Assembly: GCA_039000515.1 (NCBI GenBank) | Contig: JBCFYV010000012.1 | Coordinates: 16,200,479-16,264,478, forward strand | Direction: 5' to 3' | Origin: Timema cristinae | Lineage: Eukaryota; Arthropoda; Insecta; Phasmatodea; Timematidae | Length of the DNA stretch: 64,000 bases | Part shown: positions 43,200-54,699 of the stretch, piece after piece | Position numbering within the stretch: the stretch's first letter is position 1 | How the letters are laid out: each line of letters opens with the position of its first letter | Program-made: the position numbers and the translations under genes | Notes under the pieces: model-generated | Told to the model about the DNA's origin: nothing | What the model saw: only the letters and a program-made list of their open reading frames with translations | Databases searched by the model: none

Positions 43200-43980
43200 A
43201 AGCAGTCAACTCAGTCTCGTGAAGACAAATGAGGAGCTACTTGAAGGATAAAATTAGCGACTCCAGTTTGGAAAACTGATAATCCTTACTGGAGGTATTG
43301 TTGCGCTAACCATGTGACACTTTATTTGCAGAAGTTGGCACTAAATTCACTAACAGACAACGGCCGCCCTGTCTATCGCTCTATTGCGAGCTGGTGCAAT
43401 TGATATTTTAAATAGAAAACTGTATTTTAATAAGATGAAATATTTTTTTTCGCCCTGGAAAGCCAAGCACACTATGTTACCTGTTTGATTATAAAATTCC
43501 CTTTCATTTCCATTAATTTTTTACGCAGTTGTAAATTATCTTACATTTCCAGGAGTTCCATAATGTCCTCGACTGCGGCCACACGGATTTAATACAAGTA
43601 AAAAAGTGTCAAATGTATTCCTTGTAAACAACATGCTTCTTTATCATTCCCTTTATACGCCCCCATCCCTCACCCCCCGGGATTTTGAAAGCTGTCAACT
43701 GTGAAGGCAGCCAGAAATGATTTCCTTTTGACACCAATAATTCCACTTTAATTATCGCGGCTTTATTTCTGTTTCTGAGCACACGAATGAATCCACATCA
43801 ATGAGATGACTCAGACATGGTCAGGCAAGTCAAGGAGATTATTACCAACATGGTCGAAATATATTTATCAATGCCAAAGTCAACTGATTCAGAGCTTTAT
43901 AGTTAAGCCACTTTGTGGTAGAGCTTCTGGGCTTGTTATTAATATAGTGGTTGAAAAACTATAGTTCACTGATTCCCAGC
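43200..43980. other. Spacer, nothing recognised
   Basis: No coding frame, RNA gene or paired repeat was identified. Confidence 0.45.
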
Positions 43981-44136
43981 GTAAGGATGGAAATTTTCCT
44001 TAATATATCGATATATTTATCATTTGATATATCGCAAGGTATGCGTCGAAAGCTACGATACATACATCCAATTATATCGATATATTGGATGTTTCCGATG
44101 TATTATTTGCATTAGACTGGGTGAACTGGAACATAA

Positions 44137-44343
44137 CCTGCCTCAGTGGCCACATGGTCTAAGACGTCACTCTCGTAATAGATTAAGCTGCCCATGAGGG
44201 GAGATTTTCTCCTAAATTGTTTTCCAATCTCCTCCCACACAAATGCTGGTACAATCCCTGTAAATTTAACCTTTCTCATCCCTAACACATTAGATTAACT
44301 GGTATAGCCTTTAGGCGTATAACCCGAATGAACAGTAATTGGT
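44137..44343 (+). repeat. SINE family 2, variant head
   Basis: The head is cctgcctcagtggccacatgg, with a degraded box B (catgaggggagattttctcc), the family 2 body (cctcccacacaaatgctgg) and the tail (gtataacccgaatgaacag). It lacks the microsatellite end. Confidence 0.7.
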
Positions 44344-44409
44344 ACCTAAAAACTAGAATAGCAGTTTCAGGATGGCTAATGTTATATACGTCGTTACTTC
44401 ATTTATTTT

Positions 44410-44675
44410 ACCTGCCTCTGTGGCGTAGTTGGCTAACGCGCTTATCGTGTTGAGCCCGACTGCTGAGGACGGGGAGACCGAGGTTCGAATCTCGGTCGGG
44501 TGAACTGGGGGTGGTTTTTCCTAAATGGTTTTACACTCTTCCTCCACGCAAATGCGGGTTCACTTCCTCTAATTCAACCTTCCCAATTCCTAATCCATTA
44601 TAGTAATTAGTACTTAAAAGCGTATAACCTGAACGGGTAGTAAGACGTGGTGTTAAGTATTATTATTATTATTCA
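44410..44675 (+). repeat. SINE family 2, full-length reference copy
   Basis: The head is cctgcctctgtggcgtagtt with box A (gtagttggctaac) and box B (aggttcgaatctcggtcgg). The body runs tttttcctaaatgg ... ccacgcaaatgcgggttcac. The tail is gtataacctgaacgggtag then taagacgtgg and an ATT microsatellite. This is one of the two cleanest family 2 copies. Confidence 0.93.
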
Positions 44676-45149
44676 TTTCTTTTCACTATTAAAAATAGCA
44701 ACAATGTTTGGTAAAAATAAGAAATAGTTGACTCAGTTAAGAAAAAAGGAAAAAATATGATTCAATTTATTTAATTAACATGTTCAAAATAGTAGTTTGA
44801 TCTATCAAATATTTTGATAAATAAAATCGATATATCGACTATTAGATTATCAATATAAATATAGTGATGTTTAATAAATAAATAAATGTACTGTACATTT
44901 TATATCTATATAGCATTGCCATCTCTGTCCCAGACACAAGTACGGTATCCAAAACTTTGTTGTCTGCTAAGTGGTGTATCTTTGACCCTCTTTCAAAGTT
45001 TTCAAGGTAAAATTACATTTAAATCAAAATATGGTATTCAACTTGGCGGGGCCGTCTACCGGAGCGCTGAGACCCGTTGCAGACGTGCAAAAATTCTACA
45101 TAATTTATAGAGCATTTATTTTTTATTTCAAGGTATAATTCTATGGCAC

Positions 45150-45390
45150 CGGTGGGTATGTTGTCTAAGTGTCAATCTCATTTTGTCTAATTTTCCTGTG
45201 ACTGAGAGGTCAGGTTTTTAATTACCGACAAGTGTACTGAAGTGTTTTCACTAAAGGTTTTCTACTTCGCCCTCCAAGCTAATACGGGTCCATATCCTCT
45301 AAATTCTTTCTTTTCAATCCCTACCCGACTAGCGTAATTAAAATCCATATAGGCCTAAATTAAATTAATAGTAAGATGTTGTCGAAAAAT
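45150..45390 (+). repeat. SINE family 2, strongly diverged
   Basis: The middle and 3' body can be followed (ccctccaagctaatacgggtc, tttcttttcaatccctacc, gcgtaattaaa), followed by a degraded tail (agtaagatgttg). The head is barely recognisable. Confidence 0.5.
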
Positions 45391-45464
45391 AAAACAACCA
45401 CCCCACATAGGTGAACTAAATCTATATCTCCCTATAGCATTAAAAACCTTATTTTATACTTTAT

Positions 45465-45670
45465 ATATATATGCATATATATGTCTATATGTATATATGT
45501 ATATATACATATATATGCATATATATGTATAATTACACATATAGGGCATCTACACACACACGCGTATATATATATGTGCATGCCCTATACGTGTATACAT
45601 ATATATATATAATAGCTTCGGCTATGTGATTCTTTTATATATGTATATATATGTATATATATATATTTAT
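45465..45670. repeat. TA-rich microsatellite with embedded hairpins
   Basis: Long runs of tatatatg/catatata are present. At 45536-45595 acacatatagggcat is followed about 25 bp later by atgccctatacgtgt, an inverted pair that could form a cruciform. Confidence 0.85.
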
Positions 45671-46352
45671 TACGAACGCGTTTTCTAAGATGTTTCGCGA
45701 GAAATGCTGCAGTCCTGATACATACAAGGAACATATAAGTATGACATTCCTCAAACATGTAAAATCGATTATTTTAATAAGGCCACACAACAACAAATTT
45801 TAAGATATTTGAGGATTATTTCAGTGGTTTTGAATCATTAGAACTGACATCCATGATAAATATATTAGTGAGAGGATATTTATCATCAAATAGACTGATC
45901 TCTTTAGGTGGGGATGCAAGGAACGCGAGAAAATGTCAGTGTTTTTTCAATTTTTATAAATATACCAACACATTTTTTGTGGTCAAAATAAAACAATCGT
46001 TGATATCACGTTGTTAAGAAAAGGAAGCAAAGGCTCGCCACTGTTCGGGGTAGGCATCTACGAGGAGTGTGTGAAGCCCACTTTAGTCTAATATTCGTAT
46101 TGGTTTCATAACATGAATGTAGGCGAACATTCTGACGAATATTCAGCCAAAACATTCGTCCACATTCGCAATCTGCCTTAACTTTATAGATTCATTTAAA
46201 AGAGATCTATATTCCCAGAGTCCTAATGAGTAATAAGACCTAAAGGCACATTCACACTATGATAAACATCCATGCAATAATTATTGTGGCAAGAGAAGTA
46301 CACTCAGTTTAACCCAACTGATTACATTATGACTCTCTTATAAGCTACACCA

Positions 46353-47117
46353 GGAGTGGCAAGACTTTTTTACCTAGGGATCTACTCCAGAGAATAAAAA
46401 TCCTTTGTAGTTTACTGTATCATGGAACCATGGGCTTATATTAAGTGATTCATTGGTAAAAAAATTATTTCGTGTTTTATTAGTAAAATTATATTGCATA
46501 TAAAATCTTAAAAGTCCTTTCACACAGTGAAACTGAAAAGGTAATTTCACATTAAATATTTAACTTTGAAGTTTTTTTAATTATTTATTTATTTAGCACC
46601 GCGTCTTACTACCCGTTCGGATTATACGTTTAAGTAATAATTACACTAATGGATTAGGAACTGGGAAGGTTAATTTAGAGGAAGTGAACTCATATTTGCA
46701 TGGAGGGAGAGTGGAAAACCATTTAGGAAAAACCATTCCAATTCACCCGACCAAGATTTGACCCGTAATATCCCTGTCTTCGGCAGTCTAGCTCTACACT
46801 AAACTAGCGTGTTAGATAACTACGCCACCAAGGTGGGTGACTTTGAAGTTGATGCATGACGCCGCATAATCTTAGGATAGTTTGTTGAATAAGAACTCAT
46901 AATACTCTTATCATAAACGAAGGCAGAATTGAAAATGGTCATCAGTCAGACCGCTTTGATATTTCGATTTTATAATGTTGATTTGAGAAAAATCTGCAGA
47001 CCCTCTCTTTAAGTTTCTTTCTTTTAATTTTTTTTAATCGCTTGACCAAGCTATCGACCAAACTAACGGCCCCAGTTGATCGGTAGATCACGATTGACTG
47101 TTAGGCGACCTCTGACT
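46353..47117. mobile_element. Non-autonomous hAT-like element
   Basis: The left end is (c)aggagtggcaagactttttt with 'gggatctactcc'. The right end on the minus strand is cagaggtcgcctaac with 'gatctaccgatc'. An 8-bp direct repeat, gctacacc, lies at 46345-46352 and 47118-47125. The precise end bases are uncertain by 1-3 bp. It contains a nested SINE. Confidence 0.6.
46590..46838 (-). repeat. SINE family 2, nested in the hAT-like element
   Basis: On the minus strand the copy carries the head (ttggtggcgtagttatctaa), a degraded box B, the body and the shared tail (ccgaacgggtagtaagacg). Confidence 0.85.
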
Positions 47118-47592
47118 GCTACACCATATCGAGACCATGTCAGGAAAGTTTTCTAATTTTATAATAAGAGAAGGCTAAAATAAGTTTTTTCTAAAAATAT
47201 ACATGGTCTAACAGCAAAAATTGTGGCTTCACATTTATGGATAGTAAGTAAGCTTTTATAATCAAATATAGACTTACAGACAACCCACCTTAAGCAAGAT
47301 TGTGATGCATATCTAACAGTCGCATCACGTCAAGTCCATTCAAAACTTTCAAGATCATAGAATTGTAATGTTGAATAAAATTAAAACAGCCATATGTGGA
47401 CAAACTACCATAAAACGAGAAAACTTACAGTAAGAAGCAATTTTTATTCCATAAACAAGATGAAAAAATCAATATTTCCATGTATTAAGAGCGATCTTCT
47501 AAGTCTTTCCACTCCCACCCTCTCCCCTCCGTCCCCAACAGCAAATAACTGCCAATAATAACCCTTGTGAAACTTTCGAATTAAAAAGTTTA

Positions 47593-47635
47593 TTATTAGC
47601 AGCGCGTCTTACTACCCATTCGGGTTATACGCAAA
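47593..47635 (-). repeat. SINE tail fragment
   Basis: Only the shared 3' tail (gcgtataacccgaatgggta, minus strand) and the ATT end are present. It is a very short 5'-truncated copy. Confidence 0.7.
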
Positions 47636-47639
47636 AAAT

Positions 47640-48170
47640 GAATTAAAAAGAATTATTTAGTATTTTGTAGGTTTGTTGAAATTAAATACACAGCGAAGTG
47701 TATGCACAAAATAGCAAAGAGAGTTTATTATCGGTAATTGATACAAAAATGTAGTTAGATTTTTGTTTTAACTTAGATTTTAAACAAACAATGTGTTTTA
47801 ACGTAAACTGAGTATGCAATGTCAGAAGCCGGTAAAAAATCCTATCCGCTGATACCTTATTCCTCGCTGTAGGCTTTGTATTAGTTGAGAAAAAAGGGAT
47901 GTTGACAACAAATAATATATAGGATAAGAAAGCAAATTATATTGGGCTCTTCACAGACTGAGGAGGAAACCAAATACAGTTTATAACAAAGAAAGGTATG
48001 TGAGAAAAAAAAACGTTGTAGTGGGACCTATATAAAGCCTTATTTTAATAGAAAGCCCATCATTTGAAAACTGTAAAATCATGTCACCACAATGGCGGGG
48101 AAGTGGGGAATTTGAGGAGTATATTACACTCTTAGCTCGTTTGGTTAGTAATTTAAAGAGAACTTACATC
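47640..48170. other. AT-rich spacer, nothing recognised
   Basis: No gene is supported. Confidence 0.4.
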
Positions 48171-48179
48171 GCAAACAAC

Positions 48180-48308
48180 CCCGAGATTAATCACTGTGAA
48201 CAGGAGACCCACATTTCACCAATGATACATTTTTCGGCATTGCCAGGAATCAAAGCCTGGACTCTTAATCTAGTAGACAGACACATTACAGACTGGGCTA
48301 AATTGTAA
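48180..48308 (-). repeat. tRNA-derived SINE head
   Basis: On the minus strand ttagcccagtctgtaatgtg resembles box A and ccaggctttgattcctgg resembles box B with a good T-arm hairpin. The open plus-strand frame 48081-48308 across it is incidental. Confidence 0.45.
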
Positions 48309-48309
48309 G

Positions 48310-50640
48310 ACAACTTTATAATTAATAAATCAAACCATACATATTTTTATAATGCCAAATTTTAGTTACTTTTAATCAATGGTGGTGGTCGAGAGTGGGT
48401 TCCCTATAAAAGGAAAGAGCGGGTTTTAAGCCACACATTGTCCTGATATTGGGACGGGCTCTCAAGTATAACTCAGCTCAGTTGTTAAGTATCTAAAACC
48501 CATCTCACTAGCGGATGTCAACAAGTTGATAACTGCCCTACTCCACAGTAAATGTCAATGCGAAGTCTAACCTAATTTCTGCGGTGATATAGAAATATTT
48601 TGTTAGGAGGGAACTTATAGAAAATTAAAACTTTATTTGTGTGTCTAACATTTATAACATTTTATCTTATTGTTATGTCATAAGTATTGATATTAGCTAT
48701 GAGGAGTGACTGCAAAAAATCTCATGGCCTTACCTATAAATGAATAAAATTTATTTTAGTATATTTTTTAACTCTTAAACTGGTAGTTCTGTAAAGAGTA
48801 GACCCCGTTTCCTTTATGTTTTAAGTTAAGACATTTTAACGTAACAGAATTTGAAATTTCTCTCTGAAATTCAAGTAGATATTTTTCCTGGCGATCAAGT
48901 TAAAAAGAAAACAAGTAAATACTATAATAAATATTGCATTATATTATTAGAGAATGACCTTTCAGCTTTAGACATTTATGGTGGAAAACCATCCGGACAC
49001 AGGACAGCTGAAATACCAAACGGTCGAGTTAAAACGGGATCTTGTGCTGCTTGGTAAAAAAAAAAATGGTTTCTTCCTATCTAAATTGTATTGTAGGTAG
49101 CCTTCCCGAAAGTTTTAAGATGAACATTTTCCAGTGAGAACCTGCTCAACGACCCAAAGAAACTGGGGACGCTAGCCACGTATTATGTGCGACGTGGACA
49201 AAGTTCTTGTAGCTCGATCCACCTCGTCCTTAGCAGATGATCCAGGCTTTCTGCCGCCACTTCTGGTAATCCATCTTGAGGTACGTTTTCCCAGCTCACC
49301 TCCCAAAGGCTTCCTTATCAGACTCTGCCATGTATATCAACCACTGAAGAGGGGGTTCATGGGCCTACTGTTCCTAACAGAATTTTGATTTATGAATAGC
49401 ATAAATAATGTTATGTCTACCTTACCAAAAATTGAGATAACATTGATACTATAAGCTTAAAGGTCAAATATATTGTATGGGAAATATTCCGGTAATTTGG
49501 TACTTTTTTTATGGTTCTTTGCTCAATTTGTGGTCTTAAATGCTTTTAAACAATAATGTTAAGTTATCTCATGGATAAACATATTCTATCACCAAGCCCA
49601 AATTCAAATTTAAACTACATTTCTAAATTAAAATATTATATATAATTATCTTTACTACACAAACGTGAAGATCTACTCGGCCAATTAGGCAGGTCATTTG
49701 GCTAATTTGACAACATAATTGGGTTAATATGACAATAAAAAACAAAATGATACAATATTAGCTAATACGTAGTACATAGACCAAGTAAGCACTCTTTATT
49801 TGTTATAAGTCTTAATTAATTTTTAACGCCGTGTTCAAAATGTAATTTAAAATATTCACTTATTTGTTTATCATTTGCTGCTGCCCTATCAATAGAGGGA
49901 TTTTCTGGGGTATCTCAAAAGGAGACCGTATCTCTTTCTTTAAATCCACCCACTAATCTCAACTAGTCATCCTTTCTTTATTGTTGAGAGGGGTTTTCCT
50001 TCCAATTTTATTCGCCAATTTTTTAGGTTTATCGAAATATTTCACTTGCAGTTATACCCAGATCAATGCCTTGTATTTTTAATTGTGTGTGTGACTAATT
50101 GAGATTCCTCATCAACAGTAAGAATCAGTGGTAAAACTTTTATGTCAGGATTATCATCAGAGTTGGAACAAATTTGTAAATAACTCTTCAAAGTATTAAA
50201 AGATACATTTTTTTTAAAGGAATAGTAAATTAAGCATAATTATTTCAGCACCTTACTTATCGCTGACCACTTTTCTTCGAATATTTTTTTAGTAGCAAGC
50301 TACCTCTTTATCAGTAACTACTTTTAAGCAATTTTTTCATCCATGAGATAAGCATAAAATGTTATTTGTCAGGTAACACACTTAATACTTTGTTAGATAT
50401 TCATTTTAAATAAAATAATTAGAGGCATTTTAGAAAAAGCTGTTATTCAAAATATCACTTATGAGCAATCTATCCTTGATTTGAGGGATATGCTCAAAAT
50501 GGGAAAAATATTCTTGGGGTATAGTAATTTAACATAATTATGTGAGTCGCAATCCCAATATGACCTTGAACTACACCTCCTCCCTTCCCCTCTTCCCCCC
50601 TCCCCAGGTCATTGAGCTTCCGTGGTGGGGTTAATGACTT
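48310..50640. other. Spacer, no recognised gene
   Basis: Mostly AT-rich. A more GC-balanced stretch at 49060-49390 has an open frame (49185-49388, 67 codons, containing VARSTSSLADDPGFLPPLL) with no recognised domain. It may be a remnant of an unidentified element or exon. Confidence 0.35.
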
Positions 50641-50950
50641 GGTGGAGCCAGTTTAGCCGTGGGGAGTTTTTTACGCAAGGAAACACTTATGACTCGACTG
50701 GTGACGTCAGGTGGCACAACATGCCGAGACAGGAATAGGCCATGGATGATGACGTCAGAATCTTTATTTGGAAACATGACTCATACCCAACGCCAGATTG
50801 GCAGCCCAACATGTCGATACTGTCAAGGGTGTCCTGAAATTTATGGAGGTATCTGTCTTCATTTAAAAAGTGTATCATCAAATTCCAATATGCTCATGAC
50901 AGATATTCAACAAACGTTGGGATTAATATTTTTTGATGATAATTAAATAT
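50640..50950 (+). repeat. Unclassified repeat sharing a motif with 8.2 kb
   Basis: Contains catgactcatacccaacgcc (50774-50793), which matches the segment at 8206 with few differences, and two related 'gactcg/gacgtca' blocks. An open frame of 95 codons crosses it but shows no domain. Class unknown. Confidence 0.35.
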
Positions 50951-51228
50951 CATATTTCTACTGGAGGAACATTAATTTGTTTTATTTTGACCAAAAAAAG
51001 TTGCTATAAAAATTGCAAAAATACTGATTTTTCTCGCGTCCCCTTCCTCCCCCACCTTTAAGGTGCTACATCGTAGAGAAGTAAGAAGCATCACAGCCGT
51101 TCAAAAATTCAGGGTTATTTATGAAGTGGGTTGATACATTTTAATATTGTTTTCACCAAAATGTAGGCGAAAGTTCTGACCAGTTAAAAAGTTTAAACTT
51201 TAAGTTTTATTAAAGATCTAATGAGTTA

Positions 51229-51504
<276 letters not shown>

Positions 51505-51986
51505 ATAAAATCCTATAAAAGAAAGTCAACATAATCATAAAATGTTCTGTTATGATCCGATCAAAACATGACTTTATTTAATAGAAAAAGGCTAGGTGTA
51601 GGTTTCTAACTTCATGCTTTAATCACAGAGAAACAAATATCATTGAATTGTTTTAAGCCCTATATTAAAATTTTAAACTATTTAACTAGTCGGAAACCTG
51701 CTGAAAAGGTTTGCCTACATTTTGTTGAAAACAATATTGAAAAATATCAAACCAATTCTTAAATAATGTGGGATATCTAAACGTCTGCATCATGTATCGG
51801 TGCTCTACCATGTAGTAGCATTCTCAAGTAAGGAGTACAGAAGAACGACACTTCTATACGTTTTCTGGTTCCACCATAAGCTTGTATCTAATATCCCGGT
51901 TGATTGTTCTTAAGTAAAGTTTAGTGTAACGCCAATATGATTATGTAACCGATCTTCTGCCAACCCTAAAAGTGTATCTCCATACT

Positions 51987-51990
51987 ATTA

Positions 51991-52040
<50 letters not shown>
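51987..52040. repeat. (ATT)n microsatellite
   Basis: An uninterrupted run of att units, about 54 bp. Confidence 0.97.
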
Positions 52041-52041
<1 letters not shown>

Positions 52042-52445
52042 GTGCCCACACCTCTCGTGGACCCTTCTGACGCTGTAGGAGACAATGTGTCAGTCCCCGT
52101 TTTCCCCGGTGTCGATATTAGGGGTTCGCGAACCAGAGCTGGGGCGCAATGCCAGTCGTTATGAAGGGGTTGTATGAAGAAGTCACTCAGGATGTTGTCA
52201 CACAGGTCTTTATTCAGGACTATAATTCTACCCCCTTGGTTGATTCGGTTACATGACAGTACGTAAAAAATACTTAGTCTCCATTCCCGCGCGTGATAAC
52301 ATCGCAATGACCCCGAATTGCTCTCCACAAGCCCAGAACCAAAAGCCAACGGCTCGAGAACAAACAACGCGCATGGACGTGAGTTAGGGTTCGGCCAGAC
52401 TGACAAGCGTGCGAGCGAGCGCGTAATTAGCGGACCCTAGTTAGA

Positions 52446-52719
52446 TTATTATTAGCACCGCGTCTTACTACCCGTTCGGGCTATACGCACTTACGCTAAT
52501 GTGTAATGGTAGGGTTATTGTGAGATGAAATGAAGGACCTACAGTTTAACGTGGAATCCGAACCACGGTGGCGGCCTGGTATTCCCCACATTCACAAGAT
52601 GTCTTGTCAGAGGTGAAGGAAGGGTTTGGAAATAAGATAAATCTGTGCCGGGACCGAGGATTGAACCCCGGCTGCCAGCACAGAAGTGTGACACCTTACC
52701 CCTAGACCACTAGGTCACC
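52446..52719 (-). repeat. SINE family 1, full length
   Basis: On the minus strand it has the head with box A (gtctaggggtaagg) and box B (ggggttcaatcctcgg), the body and the shared tail. It ends beside a C-run (52720-52735). Confidence 0.92.
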
Positions 52720-52910
52720 GCCCCCCCCCCCCCCCTAGTTAGAGAAGATATATCTGTCAAACACACTTAGTACATCTCTGCTCCTCGAAAATTCTTACAG
52801 AAAATATTGTGTATTTATAAAAAAGAAAAAAGTAAAAGTGCATCCAATTAATAAATTGAGAAATGCGTATGGTACTGTACTGAAGTGTTTTAAAATCAGA
52901 TTTGCCGCAC

Positions 52911-53060
52911 CAGTGGCGGAATGGTGCGTTGTACTCGATAGCTTTTGACTAGGAGGCAAAGGTTCGAATCTTGGCCCAGTGAACTGAAGGTGATTTTTAA
53001 AACTTATTTATTGTTGTTGTTTTTTCATACTCTCTCCAAACTAATGGTGATTCTTATTTG
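52911..53060 (+). repeat. SINE family 2-like, variant head, 3' truncated
   Basis: The head is ccgcaccagtggcggaatgg with box B aaaggttcgaatcttggcc. It is followed by 'agtgaactgaaggtgatttt' as in family 2, then degenerates. Confidence 0.6.
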
Positions 53061-53156
53061 TAAAGGCCTACTTTGATTATAATATTGAAGTATTTTAACA
53101 TATCGGGTTTACATATATACATTATATTATTTATGGTCTTACCAATTAAATTAGGC

Positions 53157-53157
<1 letters not shown>

Positions 53158-53206
<49 letters not shown>

Positions 53207-53471
53207 GCACCGCATCTTACTTCCCGTTCGGGTTATATGCACTTACGCTAATGTGTAATGGTAGGGTGATTGTGAGATGAAATGAAGGACCTACAGTTTA
53301 ACGTGGAATCCGAACCACGGTGGAGGCCTGGCTTTCCCCACATTCACAAGATGTCTTGCCAGAGGTGAAGGAAGGGTTTGGTAATCAGATAAATCTGTGC
53401 CGGGACCGAGGATTGAACCCCGGCCGCCAGCACAGAAGTCTGACACCTTACCCCTAGACCGCCAGGTCACC
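53158..53471 (-). repeat. SINE family 1, full length, long (ATT)n tail
   Basis: Minus-strand copy with complete head, body and tail. The microsatellite at its 3' end is about 50 bp of att units. Confidence 0.93.
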
Positions 53472-53614
53472 GGGCCATTAATAGCAAGTGTGTTAAACCT
53501 ATCACTGATAGAAAAAAGTCAAATATCATGTCAAAATGAGAAGTTTCCCCAGCACTCAATGAACCAACATACAATAATATTGCCTAGCGCCTGTAAACTA
53601 GACTGTACCGGGTC

Positions 53615-53668
53615 GAGCGCGCGCGCTTGAAAAATAGAACCAGTTCTATCTTTCAAGCGCGCGCGCTC
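53615..53668. repeat. 26-bp near-perfect hairpin, GC-rich stem base
   Basis: The arm gagcgcgcgcgcttgaaa continues to atagaac at 53640. It is repeated in reverse complement from 53643 (gttctatctttcaagcg...) with one mismatch in 26 and a 2-base loop. A gctc microsatellite follows to about 53688. Confidence 0.9.
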
Positions 53669-53921
53669 GCTCGCTCGCTCGCTCGCTCCAGTGTGGCCAC
53701 CTCCCATTACAACCAATGTGTTCTATTTTATATTTTAGTCGCTCGCGCGCTCAGTCTGGCCGTACCCTTACGTAACCAGATTTAGTGGAAGAGCCACGCA
53801 ACCCAACGCTCCAGGCGCGACAAGGCCGTGCGCAGACAACTGCGTATGGCAAGAGGGGGAAGGGGGGATGGGCAAACCACGCTGCGCGCGGTCCCAACGA
53901 TACGGACGAGGACCTCGGCAC

Positions 53922-54197
53922 ATTATTATTATCGCCGCATATTACTAACCGTTCGGGTTATACGCACTTACGCTAATGTGTAATGGTAGGGTGATTGGGA
54001 GATGGAATGGAGGACCTACAGTTTAACGTGGAATCCGAACCACGGTGGAGGCCTGGCATTCCCCACATTCACAAGATGTCTTGTCAGAGATGAAGGAAGG
54101 GTTTGGTAATCAGATGAATCTGTGCCGGGACCGAGGATTGAACCCCGGACCCCAGCACAAGAAGTCAGACACCTTACCCTTAGACTACCAGGTCACC
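53922..54197 (-). repeat. SINE family 1, full length
   Basis: Minus-strand copy with head, body and tail. The tail reads cgaacggttagtaatatg-like, with some divergence. Confidence 0.9.
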
Positions 54198-54699
54198 ATC
54201 TACTACTGTTTATCATTGAAAACTCATTTAGTCTTTGCTTTTAATATTTCTGATAGGAATTAATAATAAAACAAAAGTAATCCTGGTGCATGGTTGGTAT
54301 TAGTTCAATGAATATTACTGTATATAAAAATAAGATACTATAATAATAAAAGTATATTAAAAATATATATGTACAAGTTTTTTAACGAATTAAATAAGAC
54401 TAATCTAACTCCCAATATTTGGAATTCCAATCTTCATTTAAAAATGTTATTTCCTGATTGTTTTACGGTAATGTAATTATATATTAATTATTGATGTTAG
54501 CTTTTGCCAGGTAGCTTTGATATTTACTTGTTTCATTACATCTGAGAGGATGACGTAATGATGTAATAGCATTGTTAATTACTTGTTTTACTGGCTTTTA
54601 TTTATTTATTTGGGTTTCTAGCTGTGCCACAATTTTGATATTGTGAACGTATGGTTGTAGTTAGTAGATAATAATTGAAGATGAAAAGGTTGACGACGA

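Larger units (their letters stand above)
43985..44885. mobile_element. Possible element with tatcgatata-rich inverted ends
   Basis: The left part (43995-44100: aatatatcgatatatttatc) and the right part (44800-44880: gataaataaaatcgatatatcg) are partly inverted copies. The interval between them is filled by two SINEs. Such 'tatcgatata' sub-termini occur in some hAT elements. No exact ends or target duplication were found. Confidence 0.25.
52386..53769. mobile_element. Possible element bounded by 'ggccagactg' inverted ends
   Basis: The left end, tagggttcggccagactg with gcgagcgagcgcg following, is an inverted copy of the right end, gtcgctcgcgcgctcagtct then ggccgtaccctta. The interval contains two family 1 SINEs, a family 2-like SINE and a GC-rich hairpin. 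No exact target duplication was found. Confidence 0.4.

Noticed and set aside
45465..45670. Considered as a replication origin or matrix-attachment site because of TA-richness
   Set aside because: Simple TA/CA microsatellites explain the composition; no other supporting feature.
51966..52406. Minus-strand 146-codon frame with a long isoleucine run
   Set aside because: The isoleucines are the translated (ATT)n microsatellite and the rest has no domain. The frame crosses a likely repeat boundary.
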